Notes: generated by a model not told the origin, from the letters alone. A stretch of DNA of 64,000 bases from Micrococcus endophyticus (GCF_014205115.1 NZ_JACHMW010000001.1:2046001-2110000); one strand, 5' to 3'; shown: positions 1 to 11,514, counted from the first letter of the stretch. Translations and numbers: made by a program.

Positions 1-73
1 GGACGGGGCGGGCTTGCCGGCCCCTCCGGTCCGGCGACCGTCCGGCGCGAGTCCGGCTCAGTGATCCAGGGAC

Positions 74-277
74 TCAGCGGTCCTTGGAGAGGCCGTCCTT
101 GATGCCGGCGGCGGCGTCCTTGACCTTGTCCCCCGCGTTCTGCACGGCGTCCTTGGCGCCGGCGGCGGTGGACTCGGTCTTGCCCTCGGCGCGCAGGCGG
201 TCGTCGCCGGTGGCCTTGCCCAGGCCCTCCTTGGCGTCGCCCTTGAGCTTGTCGAACTTGTTGCCCATGTCGGCCAT
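74..277 (-). CDS. CsbD family stress-response protein
   Basis: A 67-residue, highly charged, Lys/Asp/Ala-rich protein beginning MADMGNKFDKLKGDAKEG and continuing with GKATGDD and KDAVQNAGDKVKDAA segments, the pattern of CsbD-like proteins. Family members are small soluble proteins induced by general stress; their biochemical role is unknown. The start at 277 is chosen over an upstream in-frame codon because GAAGGAG lies 6 nt before this ATG and the upstream residues (Pro/Arg-rich) do not fit the family. It is a single gene, separated from clpC by a hairpin region. Confidence 0.85.
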   Translation of the reverse strand: MADMGNKFDKLKGDAKEGLGKATGDDRLRAEGKTESTAAGAKDAVQNAGDKVKDAAAGIKDGLSKDR

Positions 278-446
278 GATGCACTCCTTCGCTCGTCTCC
301 TCGGCGGTCCCGCCCCGATGGCGGGGGCCCGGATGGTCCCCCAGTCAACGAGCGCCGGATCCACCGGTCAAGGGGTCGACGCCGCCGGCGGCCGCGGGCC
401 CTGCGCCCGTCGGGGCGCGCCCGGACCCCTCCCCGGCGGGGACGAC

Positions 447-491
447 GACGGCCCGCCGCCTCCTCCCGGCGGGAGGGGACGGCGGGCCGTC
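447..491 (-). terminator. Hairpin downstream of clpC
   Basis: Twelve-bp perfect inverted arms (447-458 and 480-491) enclose a second nested G/C hairpin. The structure lies 31 bp beyond the clpC stop codon. No T-run follows, so it is a likely L-shaped actinobacterial terminator or an RNA-stabilising stem; function is inferred from structure and place. Confidence 0.5.
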
Positions 492-521
492 GGGCGGCCG
501 CGGCGCGGCGGCCTGCGCGGG

Positions 522-3077
<2,556 letters not shown>

Positions 3078-3193
3078 GGGCACACTCCTTGCGTACGGTC
3101 GTGACCGAGACTACGCACCGCTCCGCCCGTGCCGCGCGGCTGTTCGCCGCTGGGAGAAGCGGCCCGGTCGCCGTCGTCACGGGTCCGGAACGC

Positions 3194-3229
3194 CGCCGGG
3201 GGACGCCGATTCCTCGGCGTCCCCCGGCG
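3194..3229 (-). terminator. Strong hairpin terminator after lsr2
   Basis: Perfect 15-bp inverted repeat (3194-3208 and 3215-3229) with a 6-nt ATTCCT loop, starting 31 bp beyond the lsr2 stop codon. There is no U-tract. Its position between lsr2 and clpC suggests the two are separately transcribed. Confidence 0.65.
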
Positions 3230-3259
3230 TGCGCGCTCAGGCGTGCGGCGCGCGTGTGC

Positions 3260-3562
3260 TCACTTGCGGCGGGCGTTGCGGTAGGCCTCCACCACGTCGC
3301 GGTGCAGGCGCCCGCGGCTGGAGACCTCATAGCCGTTCTCGGCGGCCCACTTGCGGATCTGGGCGGCCTCCACCTTCGGAGAGGGCGGCGCCACCGCGCG
3401 GCCCTTCTTCATGTAGGGCTTCAGGAACTCGCGGAGCTCGTCCGCGTGCTCCTTGGACAGGTCGATCTCGTAATTGCGACCGTCCAACGCGAAGTTCACG
3501 GTCTCATCTGCTGCCGAACCATCAAGATCATCCACGAGGATTACTTCTACCTTCTGTGCCAA
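3260..3562 (-). CDS. lsr2: Lsr2-type nucleoid-associated protein
   Basis: A 100-residue protein matching Lsr2, the actinobacterial H-NS-like xenogeneic silencer that bridges AT-rich DNA. The N-terminal half (QKVEVILVDDLDGSAADETV) is the dimerisation domain. The C-terminal half carries the RKWAAENGYEVSSRGRLHRDVVEAY domain, whose RGR tripeptide is the minor-groove AT-hook-like contact. The predicted start codon is TTG with only a weak GGGA element upstream, so translation initiation may be tuned. A TATTCT box on the minus strand (plus-strand 3674-3679) could be its -10, giving a leader of about 100 nt. It lies between lysS and clpC, as in mycobacteria. Confidence 0.95.
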   Translation of the reverse strand: MAQKVEVILVDDLDGSAADETVNFALDGRNYEIDLSKEHADELREFLKPYMKKGRAVAPPSPKVEAAQIRKWAAENGYEVSSRGRLHRDVVEAYRNARRK

Positions 3563-3729
3563 CGGTGATTCCCACTCTCTTCATCGCGTGCCCGTGTCCC
3601 TCGGCTCCGGTCCGCATGTTCGGGGTCATTCCCCGATGGCTCATGCGGCCGGCCGTGCACTTGTGGTCCTCTGAGAATACCGCACGGAAATGCGCATGAC
3701 GAAGTCCTTCTTCGGGAATCCCAATCAGC

Positions 3730-3963
3730 TCAGCGAGAGTCGTCGCCCCGACGAGGGACGTCGTCGCCCCCGCGCCGGCGGGCCCACTCCCTCGCGTCCG
3801 CCTCCTCGCGGGCGGCGCGGGCGTCCTCGCCGGTGGACCGACGGCCCATGCTCTCGCGCTCGGCAGTGTCCGAGCGCAGCAGCGAGCGCATCACGAGCCA
3901 GAAGATCAGCCCGAGGCCGATGGACGGAGCCAGGACGGAGAAGTACTCCCAGAACGTGGCCAT
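3730..3963 (-). CDS. Small membrane protein downstream of lysS
   Basis: A 77-residue protein with one N-terminal membrane segment (about residues 6-29, SVLAPSIGLGLIFWLVMRSLL) followed by a hydrophilic Arg/Glu/Asp-rich tail. Its ATG lies one base beyond the lysS stop codon, so it is almost certainly co-transcribed and translationally coupled to lysS. Small membrane proteins at this position are common in Micrococcaceae, but no function is known. The tail repeats acidic and basic clusters and is probably disordered and cytosolic. Confidence 0.75.
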   Translation of the reverse strand: MATFWEYFSVLAPSIGLGLIFWLVMRSLLRSDTAERESMGRRSTGEDARAAREEADAREWARRRGGDDVPRRGDDSR

Positions 3964-3964
3964 C

Positions 3965-5488
3965 TCAGGCCTCCGGCTTGAGCAGCGGGAACAGGATGGT
4001 CTCGCGGATGCCGGCGTCGGTGAACAGCATCACGAGGCGGTCGATGCCCAGGCCGATGCCGCCCATGGGCGGGGCGCCGTACTCGAGGGCCCGCAGGAAG
4101 TCCTCGTCGAGCTGCATGGCCTCGTCGTCGCCGGCGGCGGCCATCGCGGACTGCGCGGTGAGCCGCTCGCGCTGGATCACGGGGTCGATCAGCTCGGAGA
4201 ACGCGGTGCCGCGCTCCATGCCTCCGATGATCAGGTCCCACGCCTCGATGACACGGCCGTCCTCGCGGTGCGGGCGGGCCAGCGGCTGGGCCGCTGGCGG
4301 GTAGTCGTGGACGAACGTGGGGTTCATCAGGGTGGGCTCCACGATCTCGCCGAACAGCTCGATCACGAGCTTCTGGGCGTCCCACGCCGGGTCCACCTTC
4401 ACCTCGTGCTCCGCGGCGATCGCGCGCAGCGTCTCGGCGTCGGTGTCCGGGGTGATCTCGCGGCCCACGGCCTCGGACAGGCCCGGATACACGGAGACCC
4501 ACGCCCACTCGCCGTCCAGGTCGATGACGCCCTTGTCCGTCTCGATCCGCCGGCCGGCGCCCACGGCGTCCGCGGCGGCGAGGATGATCTCCTGCATGCG
4601 CTCGGCCATCACGTGCATGTCCGCCCAGGCCTCGTAGCTCTCGAGGGTGGTGAACTCCGGCGAGTGCGTGGAGTCCACGCCCTCGTTGCGGAACACGCGG
4701 CCGATCTCGTACACCCGGTCGATGCCGCCGACGACGGCGCGCTTGAGGTAGAGCTCGGTGGCGATGCGCAGGGTCATCGGCTGGTCGAAGGCGTTCAGGT
4801 GCGTCTCGAACGGGCGCGCCAGCGCGCCGCCGTGGATGAGCTGGAGCATGGGGGTCTCGACCTCCACGTAGCCGTGGCCCTCGAGGGTGCGGCGCACGGC
4901 GGAGGTGACCTTGGCGCGGGTGTAGACCATGCGGCGGGCCTCGTCGCGGACGATCAGGTCCGCGTAGCGCTGGCGGACCCGGGTCTCCTCGTTGAGGTCC
5001 GCGTGCAGCACGGGCAGCGGGCGCAGGGCCTTGGAGGCCATCTCCCAGGCGGAGGCCATGATGGACAGCTCGCCGCGGCGGGAGACGATGACCTCGCCGG
5101 TGACGGAGAGGAAGTCGCCGAGGTCCACGGCCTTCTTCCACTGCGCGAGCGAGTCCTCGCCGACGGCGGCCAGGGAGACCATGACCTGCAGGCGGACGGC
5201 CTCGCCGTCCACGCCGGACTCCTGGAGGGTGGCGAAGCAGAGCTTGCCGGTGTTGCGCAGGAACACCACGCGGCCGGTCACGGAGACGGTCTCGCCGGAG
5301 GCCCAGTCGGGCTCGTGCCCGTCGAACTGCTCGCGCACCTCGGTCAGCGTGTGGGTGCGGGGCACCTGCACGGGATAGGCCTCGCGGCCGGCGGCGAGCA
5401 GCTGCTCGCGCTTGGCGGCGCGGACGGCCTGCTGGTCGTGGTGGTCGACGGCGGAGGTCTGCGGGTTCGCGGAGTTCTGGGAGGTCAC
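3965..5488 (-). CDS. lysS: Lysine--tRNA ligase (class II)
   Basis: A 507-residue cytosolic enzyme that charges tRNA-Lys. The N-terminal OB-fold anticodon-binding domain (about 60-170, including VSVTGRVVFLRNTGKLCFATLQ) is followed by class II motifs: motif 1 around VEVETPMLQ, motif 2 YEIGRVFRNEGVDSTHSPEF, motif 3 near the C-terminus GGIGLGIDRLVMLFT. The GTG start at 5488 has no Shine-Dalgarno but a TAGACT box 8 nt upstream, typical of a leaderless message. It heads lysS - 77-aa protein - lsr2. Confidence 0.97.
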   Translation of the reverse strand: MTSQNSANPQTSAVDHHDQQAVRAAKREQLLAAGREAYPVQVPRTHTLTEVREQFDGHEPDWASGETVSVTGRVVFLRNTGKLCFATLQESGVDGEAVRLQVMVSLAAVGEDSLAQWKKAVDLGDFLSVTGEVIVSRRGELSIMASAWEMASKALRPLPVLHADLNEETRVRQRYADLIVRDEARRMVYTRAKVTSAVRRTLEGHGYVEVETPMLQLIHGGALARPFETHLNAFDQPMTLRIATELYLKRAVVGGIDRVYEIGRVFRNEGVDSTHSPEFTTLESYEAWADMHVMAERMQEIILAAADAVGAGRRIETDKGVIDLDGEWAWVSVYPGLSEAVGREITPDTDAETLRAIAAEHEVKVDPAWDAQKLVIELFGEIVEPTLMNPTFVHDYPPAAQPLARPHREDGRVIEAWDLIIGGMERGTAFSELIDPVIQRERLTAQSAMAAAGDDEAMQLDEDFLRALEYGAPPMGGIGLGIDRLVMLFTDAGIRETILFPLLKPEA

Positions 5489-5496
5489 AGTGGGCC

Positions 5497-5502
5497 AGTC
5501 TA
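5497..5502 (-). promoter_or_regulatory. Predicted -10 box of leaderless lysS
   Basis: TAGACT on the minus strand, 8 nt before the GTG of lysS, with no Shine-Dalgarno between. The spacing puts transcription start at or next to the start codon. Confidence 0.5.
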
Positions 5503-5566
5503 CCGAGGTCCCGCGGGCCGGGACGGGGGCCGTGGGGGCGCCGTGACGACCCTCACGGCGCCCCGC

Positions 5567-6556
5567 TCAGCGGCGCACGTCCGGGTTGACGAGCGCGGGG
5601 ACCTCCCCGCCGGTGGCCATGGCGATCGCGTTGCGGGCGGTCAGCTCGGCCATGGCCGCGCGGGTGTCCCGGGTGGCGGAGCCCAGGTGCGGCAGGAGCA
5701 TGACGTTGTCCAGCTCGGCGAGGCCGGGGGCCATGGCCGGCTCGTCCTCGTAGACGTCGAGGCCGGCGCCGAAGAGCCGGCCGGCGCGCAGGGCCTCCAC
5801 GAGGGCGGCCTCGTCCACGACGGGCCCGCGGGCGGTGTTGATGAGCACGGCGTCGTCCTTCATGCGCGCCAGCACGTCCGCGTCCACGAGGTGCTCGGTG
5901 TCCGCGGTGAGCGGCACGTGCAGGGAGAGGAAGTCGGAGCGCTCCACGAGCTCCTCCCAGCGCACCTGCTCCACGCGGCCGGCGAGCTCGCCGAGCTCCT
6001 CGGGGGCGACCTCGCGGTGCGCGGGCGGGCGGGGCGCGAAGACGACGTCCATGCCGAAGGCGAGCGCCCGCTCCGCCACGGCCTTGCCGATGCGGCCGAA
6101 CCCGGCCAGGCCGAGGGTCGCGCCCTTCACGTCCTTGCCCACGAGCAGGTCCGCCCTCCAGCCCGTGAACTCCCCGGCGCGCATCATCGCCTCGCCCTCG
6201 TGTGCGCGGCGGGAGACGCCGAGGATCAGCAGCAGGGCGATGTCCGCGGTGGCGTCCGTGAGCACGTCCGGGGTGTTCCCGACGGCGATGCCCGCCTCGG
6301 TGGCCGCCGCGACGTCGACGTTGTTGTAGCCCACGGCGTAGTTGGCGATGCCCTTGAGCCTCGCCTGGGCGAGCACGTCGGCGTCGAACTTCTGGGCGAG
6401 GGCGCAGACCACCACGTCGTAGTCGCCGGAGGCGGCGAGCGCGGGGAGCGCGTCGTTCCCGCCGACCTCGGATCCGAGGGTGACCTCGCCCGCCTCGCGC
6501 AGCATGCCCAGGCCGGGCTCGGGGATCTCGGTCATCAGCAGGAAGCGGGGGCTCAC
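5567..6556 (-). CDS. D-2-hydroxyacid dehydrogenase (glyoxylate/hydroxypyruvate reductase-like)
   Basis: A 329-residue NAD(P)H-dependent oxidoreductase of the D-isomer 2-hydroxyacid dehydrogenase family. Seen: NAD-binding GFGRIGKAVAERA, the substrate-side motif ANYAVGYNNVDVAAA, catalytic Arg in NTARGPVVDE, Glu in YEDEPAM, and the His in LLPHLGSAT. The GTG of VSPRFLLMTEIPEP is chosen as start because the longer frame adds 44 Arg/Pro-rich residues unlike the family and runs into the operator region of the divergent efflux gene. Probable substrates are glyoxylate or hydroxypyruvate; the exact one cannot be told. Confidence 0.88.
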   Translation of the reverse strand: MSPRFLLMTEIPEPGLGMLREAGEVTLGSEVGGNDALPALAASGDYDVVVCALAQKFDADVLAQARLKGIANYAVGYNNVDVAAATEAGIAVGNTPDVLTDATADIALLLILGVSRRAHEGEAMMRAGEFTGWRADLLVGKDVKGATLGLAGFGRIGKAVAERALAFGMDVVFAPRPPAHREVAPEELGELAGRVEQVRWEELVERSDFLSLHVPLTADTEHLVDADVLARMKDDAVLINTARGPVVDEAALVEALRAGRLFGAGLDVYEDEPAMAPGLAELDNVMLLPHLGSATRDTRAAMAELTARNAIAMATGGEVPALVNPDVRR

Positions 6557-6670
6557 GAGGGGTGTCTCACTCTCCGGGTCGGGGTGCCGACGGCGGGGCG
6601 CCGCCGGGCATGACCAGGCTAACCGCCGGGGACGGGTGCGGGGCGGGTGCGGGGCGGGGCGCCGACACCT

Positions 6671-6705
6671 ATGATTGACCATCGTCAATCATTGACTGCC
6701 GTCAA
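6671..6705 (+). promoter_or_regulatory. Tandem MarR-type operators at the efflux promoter
   Basis: Two palindromes with a 4-bp spacer. Site 1 (6671-6692) has perfect 9-bp arms around CATC; site 2 (6692-6705) is TTGAC-TGCC-GTCAA. Their centres are 17 bp apart. A TATGAT -10-like hexamer (6670-6675) overlaps the left arm of site 1, so an occupied operator should block transcription of the MFS gene at 6735. TTGAC-N4-GTCAA resembles known MarR-family sites, and a MarR gene ends the operon. Confidence 0.75.
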
Positions 6706-6734
6706 CCACTCCGACGACCCCGCCGAAGGACCCC

Positions 6735-8744
6735 ATGAGCCCCACCTCCCCCGCCGTTGCGGGCACCGCACCGGCCGGCGCGCCCTCGCTGGAGCGCGCC
6801 GCCGCGGACGCCGCCCGCCACCGCGCCGTGCTGCAGGCCCTCACCGGCCTGCTGCTGGGCATGTTCGTCTCGATGATCGCCAACACCGTGGTCTCCACCT
6901 CGATGCCGGTGATCATCAGCGACATCGGCGGCAACCAGAACGACTACACCTGGGTCATCACCGCGGCCCTGCTGGCCACGGCCGTCTCCACCCCGGTGTG
7001 GGGCAAGCTCGCGGACCTCATGGACCGCAAGATGCTGTTCCAGGTCGCGCTCGTGATCTTCGTGGGCGCCTCCGCGGCGGCCGGCTTCACGAACGACCCC
7101 ACGTTCCTGATCGTGTGCCGCGTGGTCCAGGGCCTGGGCGGCGGCGGCCTGGCCGCGCTCAGCCAGGTGATCATGGCGGACATCATCAGCCCCCGCGAGC
7201 GCGGCCGCTACATGGGCCTGTTCGGCGCGGTCATGGCGGTGGCCACCGTGGGCGGCCCGCTGGCCGGCGGCGTCATCACGGACCTGTGGGGCTGGCGGTG
7301 GAACTTCTTCGTGGCCGTGCCCTTCGCGCTCGTGGCCCTCGTGATGGTCCAGCGCACCCTGCACCTGCCCGCCCGCGAGCCCCGCAAGGTGTCCATCGAC
7401 TACCTCGGCATCGTCCTGCTCGGCGTCGCCACGTCCCTGCTGCTGATCTGGGTCACCACGGCCGGCCAGCAGTTCCCGTGGGCGTCCTGGACCACCGCGT
7501 GGATGGTCGGCGGCGCGGTGCTGGCGGCCGCCCTGTTCGTCGTCGTCGAGCTGAAGGTGACCGAGCCGCTCATCCCGCTGACGCTCTTCCGCAACCGCAC
7601 CTTCACGCTGGCCACGATCGCCTCGATCGCCACCGGCCTGGCCATGTTCGGCGCGGGCGTGTACCTGGCGCAGTACATGCAGCTCGCCCGCGGGGCCACG
7701 CCCACGCAGGCCGGCCTCATGACCATCCCCATGATCGCGGGCCTGCTGATCACCTCCACGGTGATCGGCCGCGTCATCACCCGCACGGGCGTGTGGAAGC
7801 GCTGGCTGATCGTCGGCGCCGTGCTGCTCACCGCGGGCATGGCCCTGCTGGCCACCCTGCACTACGACACCCCGTTCGTGCTCGTCTCCCTCCACATGCT
7901 CCTGCTCGGCGCGGGCGTGGGCATGACCATGCAGAACCTCGTGCTCGTGGTGCAGAACACCACGGACCCCCGGCAGATGGGCGTCGCCAGCTCCGGCGTG
8001 ACCTTCTTCCGCTCCCTCGGCGGCAGCGTGGGCGTCGCCGCCATGGGCGCCGTGGTGGCCAACGTGGTGCCGAGCCGGTTCGAGGCCCGTGGCGCGGACC
8101 TCGCCGCCGCCCTGCAGTCCCTCGGCGCGGACGGTCCCGTGTGGGCGCAGCGGCTGCAGTCCGGCACGCTGCCGCGCGTGGCCGAGATGCCCGAGCCTCT
8201 GCGCGTGGTCGTGGAGGACGTCTACGCCACCGGCATCTCCCAGGCGTTCCTGGTGGGCGTGCCGCTGGCGGTCGTCGCCGTGGTCGCCATCGTGTTCCTG
8301 CCGAACATCCCCCTGGGCCGCATGACCACCTCCGAGCGCCTCGACGCCTCCCGCGCGGACCTGGCCACCGTGACCGCGCCCGCGGCCATGCAGAAGGTCC
8401 CCGCCACCGGGGAGATCCCCGTGGTCGCCCCGGCCGCGGGCGGCGCAGGCGGCACCGACGACGCCTGCACGGCGGAGGATGCCGACGGCACGGAGGGTGT
8501 CCCGGCCGCGCAGGGCCCGACGACGGCGCCCGCAGAGCCCACGGCGGAGCGGGCGGAGCGGCCGGCGGTCCAGCCGGCCGCCGAGTCGGTCCCGGCCCGC
8601 GTGGTCGCGCCGGCCGCGGCAGCCCCGTCGACTGCGGCAGCCTCCGGCCGCTCCGGCGGCGCCCGTCCCGGAGCGCGCGCCGCGGCCGCCGTCGCCCTGC
8701 TCACCGCGATCGCCGTGCTCATGCGGCAGGCCCGCCGTGGCTGA
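6735..8744 (+). CDS. DHA2-family MFS multidrug efflux transporter (EmrB/QacA type)
   Basis: A 669-residue inner-membrane drug:H+ antiporter of the 14-helix DHA2 class. Seen: cytoplasmic motif GKLADLMDRK after helix 2, motif C-like GAVMAVATVGGPLAGGVITD, and the helix-1 region MIANTVVSTSMPVI. The transporter core ends near residue 530. The last roughly 130 residues are an Ala/Pro/Thr-rich tail plus a short hydrophobic end (AAAAVALLTAIAVLM), unusual for the family. GAAGGA precedes the ATG. It overlaps the MarR gene by 8 bp and carries two operators upstream, so it is probably induced by its substrate through that repressor. Substrates are unknown. Confidence 0.93.
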   Translation: MSPTSPAVAGTAPAGAPSLERAAADAARHRAVLQALTGLLLGMFVSMIANTVVSTSMPVIISDIGGNQNDYTWVITAALLATAVSTPVWGKLADLMDRKMLFQVALVIFVGASAAAGFTNDPTFLIVCRVVQGLGGGGLAALSQVIMADIISPRERGRYMGLFGAVMAVATVGGPLAGGVITDLWGWRWNFFVAVPFALVALVMVQRTLHLPAREPRKVSIDYLGIVLLGVATSLLLIWVTTAGQQFPWASWTTAWMVGGAVLAAALFVVVELKVTEPLIPLTLFRNRTFTLATIASIATGLAMFGAGVYLAQYMQLARGATPTQAGLMTIPMIAGLLITSTVIGRVITRTGVWKRWLIVGAVLLTAGMALLATLHYDTPFVLVSLHMLLLGAGVGMTMQNLVLVVQNTTDPRQMGVASSGVTFFRSLGGSVGVAAMGAVVANVVPSRFEARGADLAAALQSLGADGPVWAQRLQSGTLPRVAEMPEPLRVVVEDVYATGISQAFLVGVPLAVVAVVAIVFLPNIPLGRMTTSERLDASRADLATVTAPAAMQKVPATGEIPVVAPAAGGAGGTDDACTAEDADGTEGVPAAQGPTTAPAEPTAERAERPAVQPAAESVPARVVAPAAAAPSTAAASGRSGGARPGARAAAAVALLTAIAVLMRQARRG

Positions 8745-9282
8745 GCGCGGGCACGGGGACGACCGAGGCCTCGACGGGGTCGGCGCCGAGCGTGGGGACG
8801 CGGGAGGCGAGATCGACGGGTTCGAGGCGGCCGTGCGCGGCCTCGAGGACGCGTTCGCCCGGATGGTCCGTCAGCACCGTCAGGTGGTCACCCGCCAGGC
8901 GGCGGCACTGAAGCCGGGGCTGTCCGCGGGCGCCATGAAGGCGTTCATCACCCTGTGCAACGCCGGCACCATGACGCCCTCCACGCTGGCCGAGCACCTG
9001 CTGCTGGACCGCGCCCAGGTCTCCCGCATGGTCCGGGACCTCGAGGACGAGGGCCTCATCACCCGCGAGCCGGACCCCGTCGACCGCCGCTCCGCCCTGC
9101 TCACCGCCACCGAGGAGGGCCGGGCCCGTCTGGACGCCGTGCGCGGCGGACCGGCCGGCGAGGGGCTGCGCGCCGACCTGGCGCACTGGGACCGCGCGGA
9201 CATCCACACGCTCGTGCGCCTGCTCGGCCGCCTCGTGGAGGAGCAGCAGGCCCGCGTGGACCGCACGCCCGACGCCGGCTGA
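8737..9282 (+). CDS. MarR-family transcriptional regulator
   Basis: A 181-residue winged-helix regulator. Seen: ALKPGLSAGAMKAFITLCNAGTMTPSTLAEHLLLDRAQVSRMVRDLEDEGLITREPDPVDRRS, i.e. helix-turn-helix and wing (cited here in pieces; key residues are the QVSRMVRDLE recognition helix and DRRS wing). The GTG at 8737 overlaps the transporter stop and gives a typical length; the open frame extends further upstream only because of GC bias. It is likely the repressor of the MFS gene through the two palindromes at 6671-6705, and so of itself. Confidence 0.9.
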   Translation: MAERGHGDDRGLDGVGAERGDAGGEIDGFEAAVRGLEDAFARMVRQHRQVVTRQAAALKPGLSAGAMKAFITLCNAGTMTPSTLAEHLLLDRAQVSRMVRDLEDEGLITREPDPVDRRSALLTATEEGRARLDAVRGGPAGEGLRADLAHWDRADIHTLVRLLGRLVEEQQARVDRTPDAG

Positions 9283-9380
9283 GCGGCGCCCGGGCACCGG
9301 CCCGGGTCCGCGCGACCGGAAGGCGCGCGCGACCAGAGGGCAGGCGCGACCAGAGGGCGGGCCCCCGGCGCGCGCCCGGC

Positions 9381-11444
9381 TCACCAGATGGTGACGCGCT
9401 CCTCCGGGGCCAGCCACATCGGGTCGCCCTCCTGGGTGCCGAACGCCTCGTGGAAGGCGTCGATGTTCTTCACCACCTGGTTGCAGCGGAACTCGTTGGG
9501 CGAGTGCGGGTCCGAGGCGATGCGGGTGACCATGGTCTCCGGGCGCGTGAGCTGCCGCCACACCGCCGCCCAGGCGGAGAAGAACTCCCGGTCCCCGGCT
9601 GCGGCGTCGAGCGAGGCGCCGTCGCCCTCGTCCCGCCAGATCTCCAGGGCGCGGTGCGCGATGCCCAGCCCGCCGAGGTCGCCGATGTTCTCCCCGAGGG
9701 TGAACTCGCCGTTCACGCGGTGGTCCGGGGCCTCGGCCGGGGAGAGCACGTTGTACTGGGCCACGAGCCGCGAGGTGAGCTCGGTGAACGCCGCCCGGTC
9801 CTCCTGGGTCCACCAGTCCTCCAGGCGCCCCGAGCCGTCGTAGCGCGAGCCCTGGTCGTCGAAGCCGTGGCCGATCTCGTGGCCGATCACCGCGCCGATC
9901 GCGCCGAGGTTCGCGGCCATCGACTTCTCCGGGTCGAAGAACGGGGGCTGCAAGATGGCGGCCGGGAACACGATCGCGTTCTCCAGCGGCGAGTAGTAGG
10001 CGTTCACCGTCTGCGGGGTGATGTGCCACTCCTCCGGGTCCGGGCCGTCCTCGATCTTGCGCAGGTCCCGCTCCCACTCGAACTCCGAGGCGGCGCGGGC
10101 GTTGCCCAGCAGGTCCCCGGCCTGCACCTCGAGCGAGGAGTAGTCCACCCAGCGGACCGGGCGGCCCACCATCGGCCGGAACATGGACAGCTTCTCCAGG
10201 GCGCGCTGGCGGGTCTCCTCGCCCATCCACTCCAGCTCGTCGATCGAGCGGCGGTAGGCCTCCTGCAGCAGGTTCACCAGCTCGTCCATCGCGGCCACGT
10301 GGCCCTCGGGGAAGTGGCGGTCCACGTAGAGGCGCGCCACGTCCTCGCCCGCGGCGCCGTTGACGAACGCGACGGCGCGCTTCCAGCGGTGGCGGACCTC
10401 CTCCGTGCCGGCCAGGCGGCGGCCGTAGAAGGAGAAGTTCTCCTGCACGAAGGCGTCCGGGAGGAACCCGGCGAAGGAGCGCAGCACCTGCAGGATCAGC
10501 CAGTGGCGCCAGTCCTCGAGGTCGGCCGCCTCGGGGCCCTCCAGCAGCGCCTGCACGCCGGAGAGGAAGTCCGGCTGCCACACCACGACCTCCCGCGAGC
10601 GCTCGCCCGCGGCGTCCACGCCCTCGAGCCAGGCCTCGGCGAGCGGGAACAGCTCCACCAGCTGCTCGTGGGTCATCAGGTTGTAGCGGGCCACGGCGTC
10701 CCGCGAGCGCACCACGTCCCAGTGCAGGGCCGCGATGCGCTTCTCCAGCTCGACCACGCGGACGCCGGCCTCGGCCGCCTCCGCGGAGTCCGCCCCGATC
10801 CCGGCCAGGCCCAGCAGGCGCCCGGCGTGCTCGGTGTACTGCTCGAGGATCTCCGCGTAGGCCTCGTCCCGGTAGTAGGACTCGTCCGGCAGGCCCAGGC
10901 CGCCCTGCAGCAGGTGCAGGAGCATGCGGTCCGGGTTCCCGGCGTCGTTGAGGGCGCCGGTGTTGACCAGGCCGGACACGCCCTGGCGCTGCAGCCGCCC
11001 GGACAGCTCGAGCAGCTCCGCCGGGGTCTGCACCGACGCCACCGCCGCCATGTCCGTGGCCACGGGCTCGAGCCCGCGGGCCTCCACCGTCTCGTCGTCC
11101 ATGAAGGACGCGTAGAGGGCCGCGATGCGGCGCTTGACCTCGGGCAGCTCCATCCCCTCGGTCTCCTCCGCGTCCAGCGGCTCCAGCGGCGTGTGGTGCT
11201 CCGCCCCGGCCGCGGCCGTGGCGTCCACCCGGGCCTGCGCCGGGTCGAAGCCGGCACCCACCTCGCGCACCGCGTCCTCGCACAGGTGGCGGACGGCGAG
11301 CTCGGCGGCGTCCCGCAGCTCCAGGAACGCGCCGTAGGCGCCCTGGTCCGCGGGGATCTCGTGGGTGTCCAGCCAGGCGGCGTTGACGTGGCGGTACAGG
11401 TCCTCGCGCGGGGCGGGGACGCGGGGTTCGGCGGTGGCGGTCAC
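9381..11444 (-). CDS. M13 family zinc metallopeptidase (neprilysin/PepO-like)
   Basis: A 687-residue endopeptidase. The zinc-binding HExxH is seen as VIGHEIGHGFDDQGSRYD, and the second zinc-ligand motif as GENIGDLGGLGIAH. The C-terminal CNQVVKNIDAFHEAFG and MWLAPEERVTIW-type ending are characteristic of the family. There is no N-terminal signal or membrane segment, so it is the cytosolic PepO-like form acting on peptides. The GTG at 11444 follows CAGGAG by 7 nt and is preferred over a start 13 codons upstream. It converges on the MarR gene. Confidence 0.93.
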   Translation of the reverse strand: MTATAEPRVPAPREDLYRHVNAAWLDTHEIPADQGAYGAFLELRDAAELAVRHLCEDAVREVGAGFDPAQARVDATAAAGAEHHTPLEPLDAEETEGMELPEVKRRIAALYASFMDDETVEARGLEPVATDMAAVASVQTPAELLELSGRLQRQGVSGLVNTGALNDAGNPDRMLLHLLQGGLGLPDESYYRDEAYAEILEQYTEHAGRLLGLAGIGADSAEAAEAGVRVVELEKRIAALHWDVVRSRDAVARYNLMTHEQLVELFPLAEAWLEGVDAAGERSREVVVWQPDFLSGVQALLEGPEAADLEDWRHWLILQVLRSFAGFLPDAFVQENFSFYGRRLAGTEEVRHRWKRAVAFVNGAAGEDVARLYVDRHFPEGHVAAMDELVNLLQEAYRRSIDELEWMGEETRQRALEKLSMFRPMVGRPVRWVDYSSLEVQAGDLLGNARAASEFEWERDLRKIEDGPDPEEWHITPQTVNAYYSPLENAIVFPAAILQPPFFDPEKSMAANLGAIGAVIGHEIGHGFDDQGSRYDGSGRLEDWWTQEDRAAFTELTSRLVAQYNVLSPAEAPDHRVNGEFTLGENIGDLGGLGIAHRALEIWRDEGDGASLDAAAGDREFFSAWAAVWRQLTRPETMVTRIASDPHSPNEFRCNQVVKNIDAFHEAFGTQEGDPMWLAPEERVTIW

Positions 11445-11514
11445 GGCTGGTCTCCTGGACGTCGGGTCGTGGCGGTCTCGCACCGCACTCTAGCCGTGAC
11501 GGCGGACACGCGAG

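Noticed and set aside
3078-3083. GTG start of ClpC two codons upstream
   Set aside because: The ATG of MFERFTDRA has the correctly spaced AAGGAG and matches the family N-terminus.
6557-6688. 44-residue N-terminal extension of the 2-hydroxyacid dehydrogenase
   Set aside because: Arg/Pro-rich, unlike the family, and covers the MarR operators.
9300-9360. Direct repeats GCGCGACCAGAGGGC between marR and the M13 peptidase
   Set aside because: Two to three short copies in a 98-bp convergent gap, with no symmetry or further copies; probably local slippage.
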